DNA of 64,000 nt from Catenovulum maritimum (GCF_001050375.1 NZ_KQ130483.1:124001-188000); one strand, 5' to 3'. Shown: positions 46,073 to 59,019, counted from the first letter of the stretch. The notes: a model not told the origin generated them from the letters alone. Program-made: numbers and translations.

Positions 46073-47142
46073 ATGGCAAGACAAGCAATATTATTTATTG
46101 ATAGAGATGGCACATTAGTCGCAGAGCCACCTGTAGACTATCAATTAGATACATTAGAAAAACTGGTCTTTGAACCAAATGTAATACCAGCCATGCTTAA
46201 GTTAAAAGCAGCTGGTTTCCAACTTGTAATGGTTACAAACCAAGATGGTTTAGGCACAGATAGCTTCCCTACCGCGGATTTTGAACTTGCTCATAACAAG
46301 ATGATGGATATCTTCGCATCTCAAGGCGTTGTGTTTGATGACGTTTTAATTTGCCCACATTTTGAAGCCGACAATTGCAGCTGCCGTAAACCTAAATTAG
46401 GCATGGTAAAAGACTATTTACAACAAGGTAAAGTAGACTTCGAAAATTCATATGTTATTGGTGACAGAGCAACAGATATTCAGCTTGCCGACAATATGGG
46501 CATAAAAAGTTTCCAATATGGTCAGCCTGATATTAACTGGGACAGCATAGTTGAAGCATTAACGGTTAAAGCAAGAACCGCTAAAATTGAGCGCAACACC
46601 AGCGAAACTCAAATCACGGTTGAGGTAAATTTAGACAAACAAGCTAAAGCAGATATAGCAACAGGTGTTGGCTTTTTTGACCACATGCTAGATCAAATTT
46701 CAACCCACGGCGGCTTCTACATGAATATCAAAGTAGATGGTGATTTACATATAGACGATCATCACTCAGTAGAAGATACAGCACTTGCATTAGGCTTAGC
46801 GCTTAAACAAGCTTTAGGTAACAAACGTGGCATAGGTCGTTTTGGTTTTAGCTTACCTATGGACGAATGTTTAGCCCAGTGTTCGTTAGATATTTCTGGT
46901 CGCCCTTTCTGCAAATTTGAAGCTGATTTCACAACAGAAAAAGTCGGTGAAATGGCAACTGAAATGGTGCCTCATTTCTTCCGTTCTTTAGCTGATAGCA
47001 TGTTAATTACCTTACACTTGTCTACAGATGGCGATAACGATCATCATAAAGTTGAAAGCTTATTTAAAGTATTTGGCCGAGCATTACGTCAAGCAATTAG
47101 AATTGAAGGCAACGAATTACCAAGCAGTAAAGGTGTTTTATA

Positions 47143-47143
<1 letters not shown>
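46073..47143 (+). CDS. hisB: Bifunctional histidinol-phosphatase / imidazoleglycerol-phosphate dehydratase
   Basis: This 356-residue fusion matches E. coli HisB. The N-terminal HAD phosphatase has FIDRDGTL (Asp10 and Asp12) and the zinc loop [15 protein letters not shown]. The C-terminal IGP dehydratase begins near residue 166 and has [27 protein letters not shown] and the later [19 protein letters not shown], whose His residues bind manganese. It catalyses steps 7 and 9 of histidine synthesis. It starts 1 bp after hisC and overlaps the hisH start by one base. Confidence 0.97.
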
Positions 47144-49245
<2,102 letters not shown>

Positions 49246-49252
<7 letters not shown>

Positions 49253-49866
49253 TTACACTTGAAAACCTAGACCAATTAGCTTGGGAAAAAGGCGACGGCA
49301 TGCTGCCGCTAATCGTGCAAAATGCATTTTCAGGCAAAGTACTAATGCAAGGCTTTGCTAACAAAGCAGCGTTAGAAAAAACGTTTGAATCAGGCTTAGT
49401 CACTTTTTACAGCCGCAGTAAAGACAGATTATGGACTAAAGGTGAAGAATCTGGCAACAGCTTGAACCTAGTTGAATTATCAACTGATTGTGATCGCGAT
49501 AGCTTAATCGCTTTAGCGCAGCCAGTTGGACCAACTTGTCATACTGGAACTGAAACTTGTTGGGATACAGAAGCCCAGCCGCACTTAGCTTTTTTAAGTG
49601 ACTTACAAGATGTCATTGCATCGCGTAAAGGTACAGATCCAGAATCAAGCTACACAGCTCATTTATATTCTCGTGGTGTAAAACGCATCTCACAAAAAGT
49701 GGGTGAAGAAGGCGTAGAAGTCGCGCTTGCTGCAACCTCTGGTGATAAAGATGAGTTAATTTGTGAATCAGCTGATTTACTATATCACTTAACCGTGTTG
49801 CTTCAATCTATGGATTTAAGCTTAACTGACGTAATAGATAAACTGAAAGAGCGACACGCTAAATAG
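49246..49866 (+). CDS. hisI: Bifunctional phosphoribosyl-AMP cyclohydrolase / phosphoribosyl-ATP pyrophosphatase
   Basis: This 206-residue HisIE fusion carries out steps 2 and 3 of histidine synthesis. The N-terminal cyclohydrolase domain has [23 protein letters not shown] and [12 protein letters not shown], which holds zinc and magnesium ligands. The C-terminal pyrophosphatase domain has [18 protein letters not shown] and [13 protein letters not shown]. The GTG start at 49246 is preceded by GGAG. It ends the operon, 20 bp before a strong terminator. Confidence 0.96.
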
Positions 49867-49885
49867 CCAATTTGTTCTTTTTTTT

Positions 49886-49912
49886 AAAGGCTAACCTATG
49901 TTAGCCTTTTTT
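49886..49912 (+). terminator. Rho-independent terminator of the his operon
   Basis: AAAGGCTAAC (49886-49895) and GTTAGCCTTT (49900-49909) form a perfect 10-bp stem with a 4-nt loop, followed by a T-run, 20 bp after the hisI stop codon. Confidence 0.93.
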
Positions 49913-50004
49913 ATTTGTTTCATTTTCTCATTATAATTTTAGAACCTTAACTCTGGATAAGAAATTAGCTAATTCCTTGAAGTTATAGATATTATTTAAT
50001 TTTA

Positions 50005-50109
50005 TTTCTTGAGAGGTATTTTTCTCGGAACAAGGTGAATTTGCAAGTAACAGCTAGCTATATTACTTTAAAATTCAACGCAGTTATCAGAAAAAAGGCC
50101 CTCAAGAAA
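50005..50109. repeat. 105-bp imperfect palindromic repeat, copy B
   Basis: Perfect inverted ends TTTCTTGAG (50005-50013) and CTCAAGAAA (50101-50109); the interior contains AGCTAGCT at the centre. It shares the blocks AACAAGG-TGAATT and AAAATTCA-ACGCAGTT with the 41.6-kb repeat, in the opposite orientation. It is probably a degenerate member of the same family. The rest of 49867-50148 shows no gene. Confidence 0.65.
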
Positions 50110-50148
50110 GCCAGTTGTTATCCCTAGTTGAAGTTAAAAGGAAATAAT

Positions 50149-50655
50149 ATGTCTTCATTAAAAGACCAGTTTTTAAAAGCGGGTTTAGTTAATAAAAAAC
50201 AAGCTAATAAGGCGAAGAAATCGAGTAAAAAATCTCGAACTCTAAAAAAAGAAGTCCAAGCAGCAGCTGAAGCAAAAAAATCAGAGCTGTTAGCTAAAGA
50301 TCAACAAGCAAACGATGCGCTTAACCAACAAGCTAAAGAAAAAGCAATAGCGGCACAAATAAAGCAATTGATCCAAAGCCATACGATTGCACCAGCGGGT
50401 GAAATTGAATATAACTTTGAGTTTCAATCTAAAGTTAAAACTATTAGAGTTTCGCAGCAACAAAAAAATCAACTCGTTAATGGTCAGGTTGCAATTGCTG
50501 CAGTTAATGACACCTGCTCTATTATTCCAACTGCGATAGCAGAAAAAATAAACCAGAGAAACGAAGGTTATATAGTTTTATTAAATACACTTCAAGAAAC
50601 TGAAGAAGATGATCCATACGCAGATTATCAAATACCAGATGATTTGATGTGGTAA
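50149..50655 (+). CDS. DUF2058 (YaiL-like) protein
   Basis: This 168-residue soluble protein matches the DUF2058 pattern: SLKDQFLKAGLVNKKQANKAKKSSKKSR, a basic N-terminal helix, then an Ala/Gln-rich helical region and a C-terminal domain with FEFQSKVKTIRV and YADYQIPDDLMW. E. coli YaiL is annotated as a nucleoprotein/polynucleotide-associated protein without a proven role. ATG 50149, preceded by AAGGAA, is chosen over a start seven codons upstream. Confidence 0.87.
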   Translation: MSSLKDQFLKAGLVNKKQANKAKKSSKKSRTLKKEVQAAAEAKKSELLAKDQQANDALNQQAKEKAIAAQIKQLIQSHTIAPAGEIEYNFEFQSKVKTIRVSQQQKNQLVNGQVAIAAVNDTCSIIPTAIAEKINQRNEGYIVLLNTLQETEEDDPYADYQIPDDLMW

Positions 50656-50702
50656 AACCCTCGCTGAATTATAATATAATACCCAGTTTGATATTCAGCT
50701 TC

Positions 50703-50728
50703 AAAGGCTTGCAATGACAAGCCTTTTT
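50703..50728 (+). terminator. Rho-independent terminator
   Basis: AAAGGCTTG (50703-50711) and CAAGCCTTT (50718-50726) with a 6-nt loop, then further T residues. It lies 47 bp after the DUF2058 stop and should end that transcript. Confidence 0.88.
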
Positions 50729-50814
50729 ATTAGCGGCTTAATAGACTGCTAATACTCCAGTAAAATTATTGAAGTCCATCCATCAAAGTAACCACTCTAA
50801 CTAGACTCATCAAT

Positions 50815-53800
50815 TTAGTAAATATGATGATAGCCACCTAATTCACGCCACCAGCCCATAAATTTATGTAATAAAACATAATTAACAGGAACTAATACAA
50901 GTGTAATAAACGGCGCTAGCAATATACCAAACCCAAGTGATACAGCCATAGGGACCAAAAACTCAGTTTGACTAGACTGATCTAAAATTATGGGTAACAA
51001 GCCTAAAAAAGTGGTCATTGAAGTTAATACAACAGGCCTAAAACGAGTAGATGTAACTTGTAAAACTGCCGCTTGGAGTTGTTGGCTTTTTTGATATTGT
51101 TTATTAATAAACTCAACTAATACTACAGCGTCATTTACTACCACCCCAACCAACGCCATGATACCCACAAAGCTCATCATAGTTAGGTTTAAAGACAACA
51201 GCCAATGCCCTCCCATAGAGCCTATCATGCTGAAAGGAATCACAGACATAACAATCAATGGCTGACTGTATGATTTAAAAGGGATCGCAATAATAGCGTA
51301 AATAACTATGCTTGCAGCTAAAATCCCCCACTTAAGTGAATCAAGTGTTTCACCTAATGCTTTGCTTTCACCCACTAAATTAATATCAACATTTGGAAAA
51401 ATAATTTTTACTTCTTTAATAAAAGTTTCTAGATGTTTATTAAGCTCATTAATATCAACTTGGGGATTAGATAAATCAGCTGTGATATCTATGCTTCTTT
51501 GATGATTGTATCGATTAATAACCTCTGGACCCGATTCTATTTTAAAATCAGCTAATTGCGAGAAAGGGATAACTTTATTATCCGGTAGGTGGATTAAAAA
51601 GCGTTTTAAATGGACGATAGATTTACGTTCAGTTTCGGGTAAACGCAACATGACTTTAACCGTTTGATCGCCTCTTAACACTCGTTGGATCTCTATTCCA
51701 TAGAATGCAGCTTTAACTTGTTGCGCCAAATCATTTCGAGAAAGCCCGAGCGTTTTCGCTAACGGTGTTAATTCCAATAATAAGGTTTTTTGTCCAAAAG
51801 TGTAATTATCTGAGATATCTTCGACATACTGAAAAGAAGACAATTTGTTTTTAATAATATTCGACACTTTTTCTAGTTCAACTAAATCCTGTCCTGTAAC
51901 TCTAAAGTCAATTAATTGTTGCGCTTGCGCTGCTTGTGACTCGATAACGATACTTTCAACCCCAGGTAGTGCACCAATTTTAGCGCGCCATTTCTGTTCT
52001 AACTCTATACTACTGATATCTAATTCATGTAACTCTTCAGGGACTAAATCAAAACTAATTTGTCCGACTAAACCTTGCTGATTGTCTTGTATTCTTGCAC
52101 CAGAGACGGAAACAATATTACGAATGATCGACTGGCCTTGCTCATCTAAATATTCATTTTGCAGCTGCTGGGCTTTTTGACTGATACTTAACACATGTTC
52201 ATCTAACACGCTAAAATCTGTTCCGGCTGGCATCACAATAGTTCCCATTACCTTGTCACTTGAAATTTTTGGGAAAAACAAAAATTTATTTTCGCCAGTA
52301 AAAACAGCAGAGAAAGCGACTAAGAAAAAACCTATAAAAATGATTAAGCAACTATGGAGGTTTTTAATACACCACTGCAATGTTGGCTTGTAATATTTAG
52401 CGATACCTAATTCAAATGCTTGAGCAAACTTCTGCTGCAAACCAAGAAGAGAGTTAGATTTTTGCACTGGTCTTAACTTGACAAATTTTAAACGTGAAGG
52501 CAGCACCCATTTTGATTCGATTAAGCTCAGCAATAAGACAGGGATGACAACCGCTGGAATTTGAGATAACAGAGCACCATGTGCGCCATCAACAAAAAAC
52601 AACGGCGTAAATGCGACGATACTGGTTAAGACCCCAAGCGTAACCGGTTGGGCAACTTCTTTAGTTCCTGCAACTGCAGCATGTAATCCAGTTTCAGCAT
52701 GCTCAAGGTGAGTATAAACATTTTCACCTGTCACAATGGCATCATCAACGACCATGCCTAAAACTAATATAAAGCCAAACAAACTAATAATATTAATGCT
52801 GACACCTAAAATTGGCATCATTAAAAATGCACCCATAAAACTAATAGGTACACCAATAAAAACCCAAAATGCGACAGCTGGCCTTAAAAATAATGTCAGC
52901 ATTAACAGTACAAGAATACCGCCATATACAGCACTAATCGCTAACCCTTCTAAACGTTTTTCTAAAACTTCAGCATGGTCAGCCCAGTAAGCAAGCTTAA
53001 TATCACTATTCAATTCTGTTTGTTTATAAGCTAAATATTGCTTCACTATCCTAGCTAGCTGAGTCGCTTTTTGTTGCTTATTTTGTAAAACGTCAATAAA
53101 AATCGCCGGTTGGCCATTGAACCGAGTTTTAATTTCTTGGTAGGCCAGTGCATCTGTTATGTTTGCAATTTGACTCAGGGTAATTCGGCTACCATTTGAC
53201 TGATGTTTTACCACCACATTTGAGAGCTGCTCTGCATTATAGGCTTGCCCTAACGATCGAATAATTACCACACCACCAGTTGTTAATATGTTACCTGCAC
53301 TGATATCTTGAGCATTAGTATTAATTGCCTCTGCAATATCTTCAAGTTTAAGCTGATATCTTTGCAAAGCTTGATTAGAAACCTCAATCGCAATCTCATG
53401 TTCAGCTTGATTACGAATCACGACTTTCTTAAGTTTGGGTTGTAATATCAGCTCTTGCTTTATTTTTTCAGCCGCTTGCTGGATAACATACTCATCGGTT
53501 GAGCCATAAACCACTAAACTAATGACAGGTGAAAATTCATTGGTGAAACTGACTTCTGGATTATCTATTTCAGGGGGCAAGGTATTAATCGAATCAATTG
53601 TATTTTTAATTTTCATTAAAATTTCTTGAGCGTTTTGATCGTCTGCAACGCTCGCAAACACTCTAGCTAATCCCATTCTAGATTCACTAGAAACATCCTC
53701 GACCCCAGTTAATTCTCTAATCGCATTTTCAATATGTCGTGACACTTTGATTTCAACGTCACTTGCACTCGCGCTCGGGTATTTTATCGATACTTGTATT

Positions 53801-53928
53801 TGGTCTCGAGTTAATTGCGGAAAGACTTGCTGAGGTAAATTAAAAGCAAGTGACCAAGCACCAGCCAATACAATGACTATCATCAATAAATTGGCAGCGA
53901 TATCATTCTTAGCAAACCAAGCTATCAT
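50815..53928 (-). CDS. RND efflux transporter, AcrB-like HAE1/AcrD family
   Basis: This 1037-residue inner-membrane pump has the twelve-helix RND pattern with two large periplasmic loops. TM4 carries the conserved proton-relay Asp pair in GMVVDDAIVTGENV, and TM10 has VVVNDAVVLVEFIN. It should drive drugs or other compounds out through an MFP and outer-membrane channel with proton exchange. The substrate cannot be read from sequence. The ATG overlaps the adaptor stop by 4 bp, making it the third gene of an OMF-MFP-RND operon read on the minus strand. Confidence 0.93.
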   Translation of the reverse strand: MIAWFAKNDIAANLLMIVIVLAGAWSLAFNLPQQVFPQLTRDQIQVSIKYPSASASDVEIKVSRHIENAIRELTGVEDVSSESRMGLARVFASVADDQNAQEILMKIKNTIDSINTLPPEIDNPEVSFTNEFSPVISLVVYGSTDEYVIQQAAEKIKQELILQPKLKKVVIRNQAEHEIAIEVSNQALQRYQLKLEDIAEAINTNAQDISAGNILTTGGVVIIRSLGQAYNAEQLSNVVVKHQSNGSRITLSQIANITDALAYQEIKTRFNGQPAIFIDVLQNKQQKATQLARIVKQYLAYKQTELNSDIKLAYWADHAEVLEKRLEGLAISAVYGGILVLLMLTLFLRPAVAFWVFIGVPISFMGAFLMMPILGVSINIISLFGFILVLGMVVDDAIVTGENVYTHLEHAETGLHAAVAGTKEVAQPVTLGVLTSIVAFTPLFFVDGAHGALLSQIPAVVIPVLLLSLIESKWVLPSRLKFVKLRPVQKSNSLLGLQQKFAQAFELGIAKYYKPTLQWCIKNLHSCLIIFIGFFLVAFSAVFTGENKFLFFPKISSDKVMGTIVMPAGTDFSVLDEHVLSISQKAQQLQNEYLDEQGQSIIRNIVSVSGARIQDNQQGLVGQISFDLVPEELHELDISSIELEQKWRAKIGALPGVESIVIESQAAQAQQLIDFRVTGQDLVELEKVSNIIKNKLSSFQYVEDISDNYTFGQKTLLLELTPLAKTLGLSRNDLAQQVKAAFYGIEIQRVLRGDQTVKVMLRLPETERKSIVHLKRFLIHLPDNKVIPFSQLADFKIESGPEVINRYNHQRSIDITADLSNPQVDINELNKHLETFIKEVKIIFPNVDINLVGESKALGETLDSLKWGILAASIVIYAIIAIPFKSYSQPLIVMSVIPFSMIGSMGGHWLLSLNLTMMSFVGIMALVGVVVNDAVVLVEFINKQYQKSQQLQAAVLQVTSTRFRPVVLTSMTTFLGLLPIILDQSSQTEFLVPMAVSLGFGILLAPFITLVLVPVNYVLLHKFMGWWRELGGYHHIY

Positions 53929-55097
53929 AAGGCAGCTCTTTGGTTAAAGTTAATTTCAGCATAGAAAGGATTAACTAAGATACCTTCAGGAATCTGCCCG
54001 AGTGGCGTAATGACAAGTGAATCTCCCGTGATTAAACCTTGAGTAATAATAGCAAAATCTTCATTACGCCAAGCAAGAGTGATATCCCTTTTAATCAACT
54101 TATTATTCTCAACAAGATAAACAAACTTATTTTGATAGATGGCTTTATTCGGTATGACTGCCACCATTTTTAAGCGCCGGCCGCTAAATTCAGCTGTGAC
54201 ATATTGACCTATCTTCAACGCAGATTTACCTTTTTTAGCTTCACCAAACGGCTCTTTTATTTGAACGATAACATGCAACTGCTGACTGGCTTGGTCGATT
54301 TGGCCTTCGGTTCTTATCAGCTCCGCCGTCCACTCTTCTTTTTTGCCCAAATGAGAATATATATAAACTGGCGGGAATTCCTCATGGCTCGAATTAAGAT
54401 CAATATCAGGTAAATCAATAAAATTTAAATCTTCATTTTTTAAGGGGAGTCGTATCTCTAGCGCATCAATAGAATATATCTCACCCAAGGTTTTATCAGC
54501 ATTGACCACTTGGCCAATAGACACTGATTTTTTTAAAGTATGGCCATCATATGGTGCTAAGATATCTGTTCTGGATAAATTCAATTTCGCTTTTTGTAGT
54601 GCAGCTTGTGCAGATAGCAATTTAGCTTCAGCTGCGGCTAGTTGAGGTTTACGACTTACGAGCTGAGGTGCCGGTATATCATTATTTTCGTTCCAATCCA
54701 GTAAAGCTTGTTCCGCTCTTGCTTGCTCTTCTAGTAATTTTTGTTGAGCATCTAAATAACCAGCATTTGCAACCCTTACATCTGATCCATAATCTCGTTT
54801 ATCGATAGAGACTAACAATTCACCTTTCTTAAAAAAACCGCCATTTCTAAAGTTCGGGCTTGTATAAATCACTTCCCCTTTAACATGAGTAGTTACTAAT
54901 CCTTGAGTTCTTGCTTGGATTCGACCATACGACTCGATTTCAGGGACAAAATCTTGTAATTCAATTCTACTTACTTGAACATTAATTTTGGCTTTATCTG
55001 GAATAATTAAAGTCTCTTCTCGACCGTCAGTAAACCAATAAAGCGCAATAAACAAACTAAACAGGCTAATTAATACAAGTGGAAAACTGTCTTTCAT
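53925..55097 (-). CDS. RND efflux membrane fusion protein
   Basis: This 390-residue HlyD/AcrA-type adaptor starts at ATG 55097 (one base past the OMF stop, preceded by AAAGG). An N-terminal membrane anchor (SFPLVLISLFSLFIALYWF) is followed by barrel-sandwich halves (VTTHVKGEVIYTSPNFRNGGFFKKGELLVSID and LAPYDGHTLKKSVSIGQVV) around a helical hairpin (about 120-180). An OMF gene is upstream and the RND pump downstream. A longer frame starting at 55166 would overlap the OMF gene and is not preferred. Confidence 0.92.
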   Translation of the reverse strand: MKDSFPLVLISLFSLFIALYWFTDGREETLIIPDKAKINVQVSRIELQDFVPEIESYGRIQARTQGLVTTHVKGEVIYTSPNFRNGGFFKKGELLVSIDKRDYGSDVRVANAGYLDAQQKLLEEQARAEQALLDWNENNDIPAPQLVSRKPQLAAAEAKLLSAQAALQKAKLNLSRTDILAPYDGHTLKKSVSIGQVVNADKTLGEIYSIDALEIRLPLKNEDLNFIDLPDIDLNSSHEEFPPVYIYSHLGKKEEWTAELIRTEGQIDQASQQLHVIVQIKEPFGEAKKGKSALKIGQYVTAEFSGRRLKMVAVIPNKAIYQNKFVYLVENNKLIKRDITLAWRNEDFAIITQGLITGDSLVITPLGQIPEGILVNPFYAEINFNQRAAL

Positions 55098-55098
55098 A

Positions 55099-56547
55099 CT
55101 AGGAACCTTTACTATTATTATTAGATGATTCTGGAGCTTGTGCTGAATCGAACCAGTCGCCACCAAGCGCTGAATATAAATTTAAATACTGAGTAATATG
55201 GTTAAATTTAGCTTTAATCAGTTTTATTTCATTATCGATTAAAGCATTTTGAGCATTAAGATAAGTTGCATAATTTCCTAACCCCTGATGATACCTGTTT
55301 TCTGCTAGTCTTAGAGCCTGTTGAGAATTTGCCCAGAGAATTTCAGCTGTATCTATTTCGTACTCGGTTAATTGCTTTTTACTTAAACTATTTTCAACTT
55401 GCAAAAATGCATTGTAAGCAGTTATTAGGTAGTTAAGCTCTACCTTATCCAACTCTATTTCTGCTGACTGTTGTGCTCTTTTATATCGGCCTGCTGCAAA
55501 AATAGGAGCAAAAACCTTAGCTTTCAAATTCCAAGTAATGTCTCCAAATTTAACCAGCTTAGATAACTCGTCACTAGACTCTTCTGTATCAAGCGTAAGT
55601 GAAAAACTAGGAAATCTATTTTTATATTGAATTGCAACATTAGTCTGTTGATTAAGTATATTTAACCAAGCTAGGCGTAAATCCGCTCTTTGTTCAAGTA
55701 ATTGAGCAGGCAAAACCTTGGGTAGCTCAGGTAAGCTATCATCAAGCTTAAACTCAGATAAAATATCTTCATGTAATTGAGGGTAATCACCAAAAATAAT
55801 AGAAATATTTCGATTTAACTGAGCGAGTTGGTTTTGTTCTTTTAATAAATTCGCTTCGGCTGAGCGATAGGCATTTCTTGCGCCATAAACAGCGGATAAA
55901 TTGACTAAACCTCTTTTATACTGTTTTTCGAGACTATTCAGTTTTCTTGCAGCAATATCGACTTTTTCAAATAACAAATTTTGCAATTTAGTCGATTGAA
56001 TCACTTGCAAATGGAGTTTAGAAAACTGCATGGCTAAATCGAACTGCTGGGATTGATAGCGAATAATATTTTGCCAATAGGTGAATTGTTTTTGTTTAAC
56101 TTGATCGCCCAACTTTCCCCAAACATCGAGTGGCATCGCACTAGCAGCCCCCAGCTTAAGGTTAGTACGATCTTTATTGCGATGAAATTCAAAATTACTA
56201 TTTAAGACAGGTAAATATTTTGAATTTTCACTTGTAAGGCTTAACTTTGATTGCTGTATACTGTAATACTGCTTGTTTAAGTTAATATTGCTCGTTATGG
56301 CTTGCTTAGTTAAGTGATGGAAATTCTGACCAAATAACGATTTAACCCAATTAAATTCTTCAATAAAATAAGCTTTGTCTTCATCTGAATCCCTAGCAAT
56401 ATCAGCTAAATCATTGGCTGATGCAGCTTGCCCCCAATTTTCAGGCAAGTTTAGCTTATCCAAAACTTCAGATTCATGCTTTAGGCTACAGCTTGTGCAA
56501 AAAAATAAGAGTCCTAATGCCTGAACCCCAACTTGAATAAATCTCAT
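55099..56547 (-). CDS. Outer-membrane efflux lipoprotein (TolC/NodT family)
   Basis: This 482-residue protein is an OMF of the NodT lipoprotein type: lipobox FCTSC at about residue 20, then alternating long helical segments and beta strands in the two-fold repeat typical of TolC (for example LEQRADLRLAWLNILNQQ and LEQQYKRGLVNLSAVYGARNAYRSAEANLLKEQNQ-like periodic helices). It is the first gene of the OMF-MFP-RND operon, divergent from cmoA. The gap 56548-56727 should hold both promoters. Confidence 0.9.
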   Translation of the reverse strand: MRFIQVGVQALGLLFFCTSCSLKHESEVLDKLNLPENWGQAASANDLADIARDSDEDKAYFIEEFNWVKSLFGQNFHHLTKQAITSNINLNKQYYSIQQSKLSLTSENSKYLPVLNSNFEFHRNKDRTNLKLGAASAMPLDVWGKLGDQVKQKQFTYWQNIIRYQSQQFDLAMQFSKLHLQVIQSTKLQNLLFEKVDIAARKLNSLEKQYKRGLVNLSAVYGARNAYRSAEANLLKEQNQLAQLNRNISIIFGDYPQLHEDILSEFKLDDSLPELPKVLPAQLLEQRADLRLAWLNILNQQTNVAIQYKNRFPSFSLTLDTEESSDELSKLVKFGDITWNLKAKVFAPIFAAGRYKRAQQSAEIELDKVELNYLITAYNAFLQVENSLSKKQLTEYEIDTAEILWANSQQALRLAENRYHQGLGNYATYLNAQNALIDNEIKLIKAKFNHITQYLNLYSALGGDWFDSAQAPESSNNNSKGS

Positions 56548-56727
56548 GATCAGATGGGAACCCCAAATTTGAAACTAAGAAAAACAACCAATTTAAACGG
56601 TTAAAAACAAAGATCTTTTTATTCGATTTATAAAATCTTATTTAATAATAGAATAAAATCAGCAAGTGTATCTATTTTCGGGTAAAATTCACTACCAAAT
56701 TTTAAATTAGATTCAAATTTACGTTAA

Positions 56728-57456
56728 ATGAACAAGACTGATAATATTTTTGCGACCGCTCAAGAAGAAGTAAAAGACTTTGTATTTGATGATAATGTCG
56801 CTGAAGTTTTTCCAGATATGATTAAACGTTCTGTGCCTGGCTACCAAACTATGATCTCAACCATAGGTCACCTCGCTCATGAGTACGCGCAGGATAACAG
56901 TCAAATATACGATTTGGGCTGTTCTTTAGGCGCCGCTACGCTGTCAATTAGACGTAAATTAACCGCAAAAAATTGCACTATTATCGCTGTTGATAACTCC
57001 CAAGCTATGGTTAATAGATGCCAACAACATCTGAATAACTATAAGAGTGAGATTAAAACTCAAGTTTTGTGCGACGACATTATGAACATCGATATTCAAG
57101 ATGCCTCTATCGTGGTACTCAATTTTACCCTGCAATTTATCAGCCCGAGTCAAAGAGACACATTAATCAAAAATATCTACCAAGGCATGAAACCTGGTGG
57201 CATATTAATCATTTCTGAAAAGTTAGTTTTTGAACAAGCAAATATCCAAAGCGTTATAGATGAACTTCATCTCGATTTTAAGCGTGCTCAAGGTTACAGT
57301 GAATTAGAAATTAGCCAAAAAAGAGCATCAATTGAAAATGTTCTCATTCCAGATACTTTAGAGCAGCATTATAAGCGCTTTGAACAAGCTGGCTTTAATA
57401 AAATGAGTCAGTGGTATCAATGCTTTAATTTTTCTTCTTTAATCGCAATCAAGTAA
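56728..57456 (+). CDS. cmoA: Carboxy-SAM synthase
   Basis: CmoA makes carboxy-S-adenosylmethionine from SAM and prephenate, used by CmoB to modify U34 of several tRNAs. The 242 residues start with the CmoA signature ATAQEEVKDFVFDDNVAEVFPDMI and show the Rossmann motif I YDLGCSLGAATLS. cmoB follows after 6 bp, as in E. coli. The ATG has only a weak ribosome binding site. Confidence 0.96.
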   Translation: MNKTDNIFATAQEEVKDFVFDDNVAEVFPDMIKRSVPGYQTMISTIGHLAHEYAQDNSQIYDLGCSLGAATLSIRRKLTAKNCTIIAVDNSQAMVNRCQQHLNNYKSEIKTQVLCDDIMNIDIQDASIVVLNFTLQFISPSQRDTLIKNIYQGMKPGGILIISEKLVFEQANIQSVIDELHLDFKRAQGYSELEISQKRASIENVLIPDTLEQHYKRFEQAGFNKMSQWYQCFNFSSLIAIK

Positions 57457-57462
57457 TTAAAC

Positions 57463-58422
57463 ATGTTTGAACAATTTTTTCGACGCATCCTAAATTCAGA
57501 GTTAGCTCACTGGATAGAAACCACCCCTATCCTATTAAAAAAATGGCAAAAAGAAGCCTTGCATGGTGATTACCATCAATGGCAAAAATCCTTAAAAAAC
57601 TTGCCGGACGCTAAGCCTTCAAAACTAGCGTTAAAATCACAAGTTACAATAGGCCAACCGGATGACCTAGAAATTGGCCAACAAAAACGTCTTGAAAAAT
57701 TACTACAAAACTTTAAGCCATGGCGCAAAGGTCCATACCAGCTGTTTCAAATAGATTTGAATACAGAATGGAGAAGTGATTGGAAATGGGACAGACTACT
57801 AGCCCATATTTCCCCTTTAAAAAACAGAACGGTGCTAGATGTAGGCTGTGGTAATGGCTACCACATGTGGCGCATGTTAGGTGAAGAAGCAAAACTTGTG
57901 ATTGGTGCAGACCCAACTCAGCTATTTTTAGCTCAATTTGAAGTGATGCAAAAATATATCCAGTCGGAAAATGTTCACTTGTTACCTTTAGGCATTGAGC
58001 AATTACCAAAAAGTGATGGTTTTGATACCGTATTTTCAATGGGTGTTTTATACCATAGAAAATCGCCACTCGACTTTTTACAACAGTTAAAAGATCAACT
58101 CAAGCCTGGTGGCGAACTAGTCCTAGAAACTATAGTTATCGAAGGCGATGCAAATCAGGTATTAGTGCCGGGTGACAGATACGCTAAAATGCGCAATGTT
58201 TGGTTTATACCTAGCAGCCAAGCACTTTGCCATTGGTTAGAGCGAGTCGGTTTTAAAAACATTAGAGTAGTAGATGAAACAGTCACCTCACTTGATGAGC
58301 AAAGAAAAACGCCATGGATGGAAAACGAATCTTTAGCTGACTTTTTAGACCCAAATGACAGAAGTAAAACCATAGAGGGTTACCCTGCGCCAATACGTGC
58401 TGTTATTATTGCAAATAAATAA
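57463..58422 (+). CDS. cmoB: tRNA U34 carboxymethyltransferase
   Basis: CmoB uses carboxy-SAM to convert 5-hydroxyuridine at tRNA position 34 to cmo5U, widening codon reading. The 319 residues have a unique N-terminal part with [23 protein letters not shown] and the Rossmann motif [15 protein letters not shown] around residue 125, plus [14 protein letters not shown]. It ends the cmoAB operon. A 174-bp gap with no gene I can see follows. Confidence 0.95.
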   Translation: MFEQFFRRILNSELAHWIETTPILLKKWQKEALHGDYHQWQKSLKNLPDAKPSKLALKSQVTIGQPDDLEIGQQKRLEKLLQNFKPWRKGPYQLFQIDLNTEWRSDWKWDRLLAHISPLKNRTVLDVGCGNGYHMWRMLGEEAKLVIGADPTQLFLAQFEVMQKYIQSENVHLLPLGIEQLPKSDGFDTVFSMGVLYHRKSPLDFLQQLKDQLKPGGELVLETIVIEGDANQVLVPGDRYAKMRNVWFIPSSQALCHWLERVGFKNIRVVDETVTSLDEQRKTPWMENESLADFLDPNDRSKTIEGYPAPIRAVIIANK

Positions 58423-58596
58423 AACTATACATAAAACATAGGTTTGCTACACTCAAATAACAAAATTTGCTTTAGCTATTCAAGCTAGAAATATGAAAGC
58501 TAAACCATAAGCGAGTATACATTGGCTGGGTTTGGGTTATAAACATAACGTCTGTAGCTAATGGGAAAATAAACAAAATACAAACAGGAAGAAACC

Positions 58597-59004
58597 ATGA
58601 ATCAAGCTGAAATCACAAAATTAATGGAAGAGTCTTCTCAAGATGCGGTTCAATACATAAAAAGTGAATACGATGTTGAGCTCGATTTTAGCTTGGAAAG
58701 TATCTCATTAATCGATAAAGCCATACTATGGAGCATGGCAAAATTGAAAGATGAACAAGATAAAGAAAAATTTATTTTTGTCGTATGTAATATGTTTGGT
58801 GCCTACATAGGCGAAACTTTCAAAAAACATATCGGCGGCGAATGGCTTTACGATGAAACCGACCCTGAAGCACCAAGCGTTTATTTAGCTTTTAGCGGTA
58901 AAACCTACGCTTTTGCTGGTATCTGTTACGAAAAACTGATTAACGATGTAAATACCAGCGTTAAGAAGTACTTTGATTTAGCGATTAGTAATGTGACGCA
59001 GTAA
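58597..59004 (+). CDS. Conserved-looking hypothetical protein
   Basis: This 135-residue soluble protein is preceded by AGGAAGAAACC upstream of the ATG. It has a helical N-terminus and the pattern FGAYIGETFKKHIGGEWLYD (G-A-Y-x-G-E...G-G-E-W), which I have seen in small uncharacterised proteins, followed by a beta part (YLAFSGKTYAFAG) and a helix. No function is known. It is followed by a perfect 12-bp hairpin. Confidence 0.7.
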   Translation: MNQAEITKLMEESSQDAVQYIKSEYDVELDFSLESISLIDKAILWSMAKLKDEQDKEKFIFVVCNMFGAYIGETFKKHIGGEWLYDETDPEAPSVYLAFSGKTYAFAGICYEKLINDVNTSVKKYFDLAISNVTQ

Positions 59005-59019
59005 GATATTTTACATTCG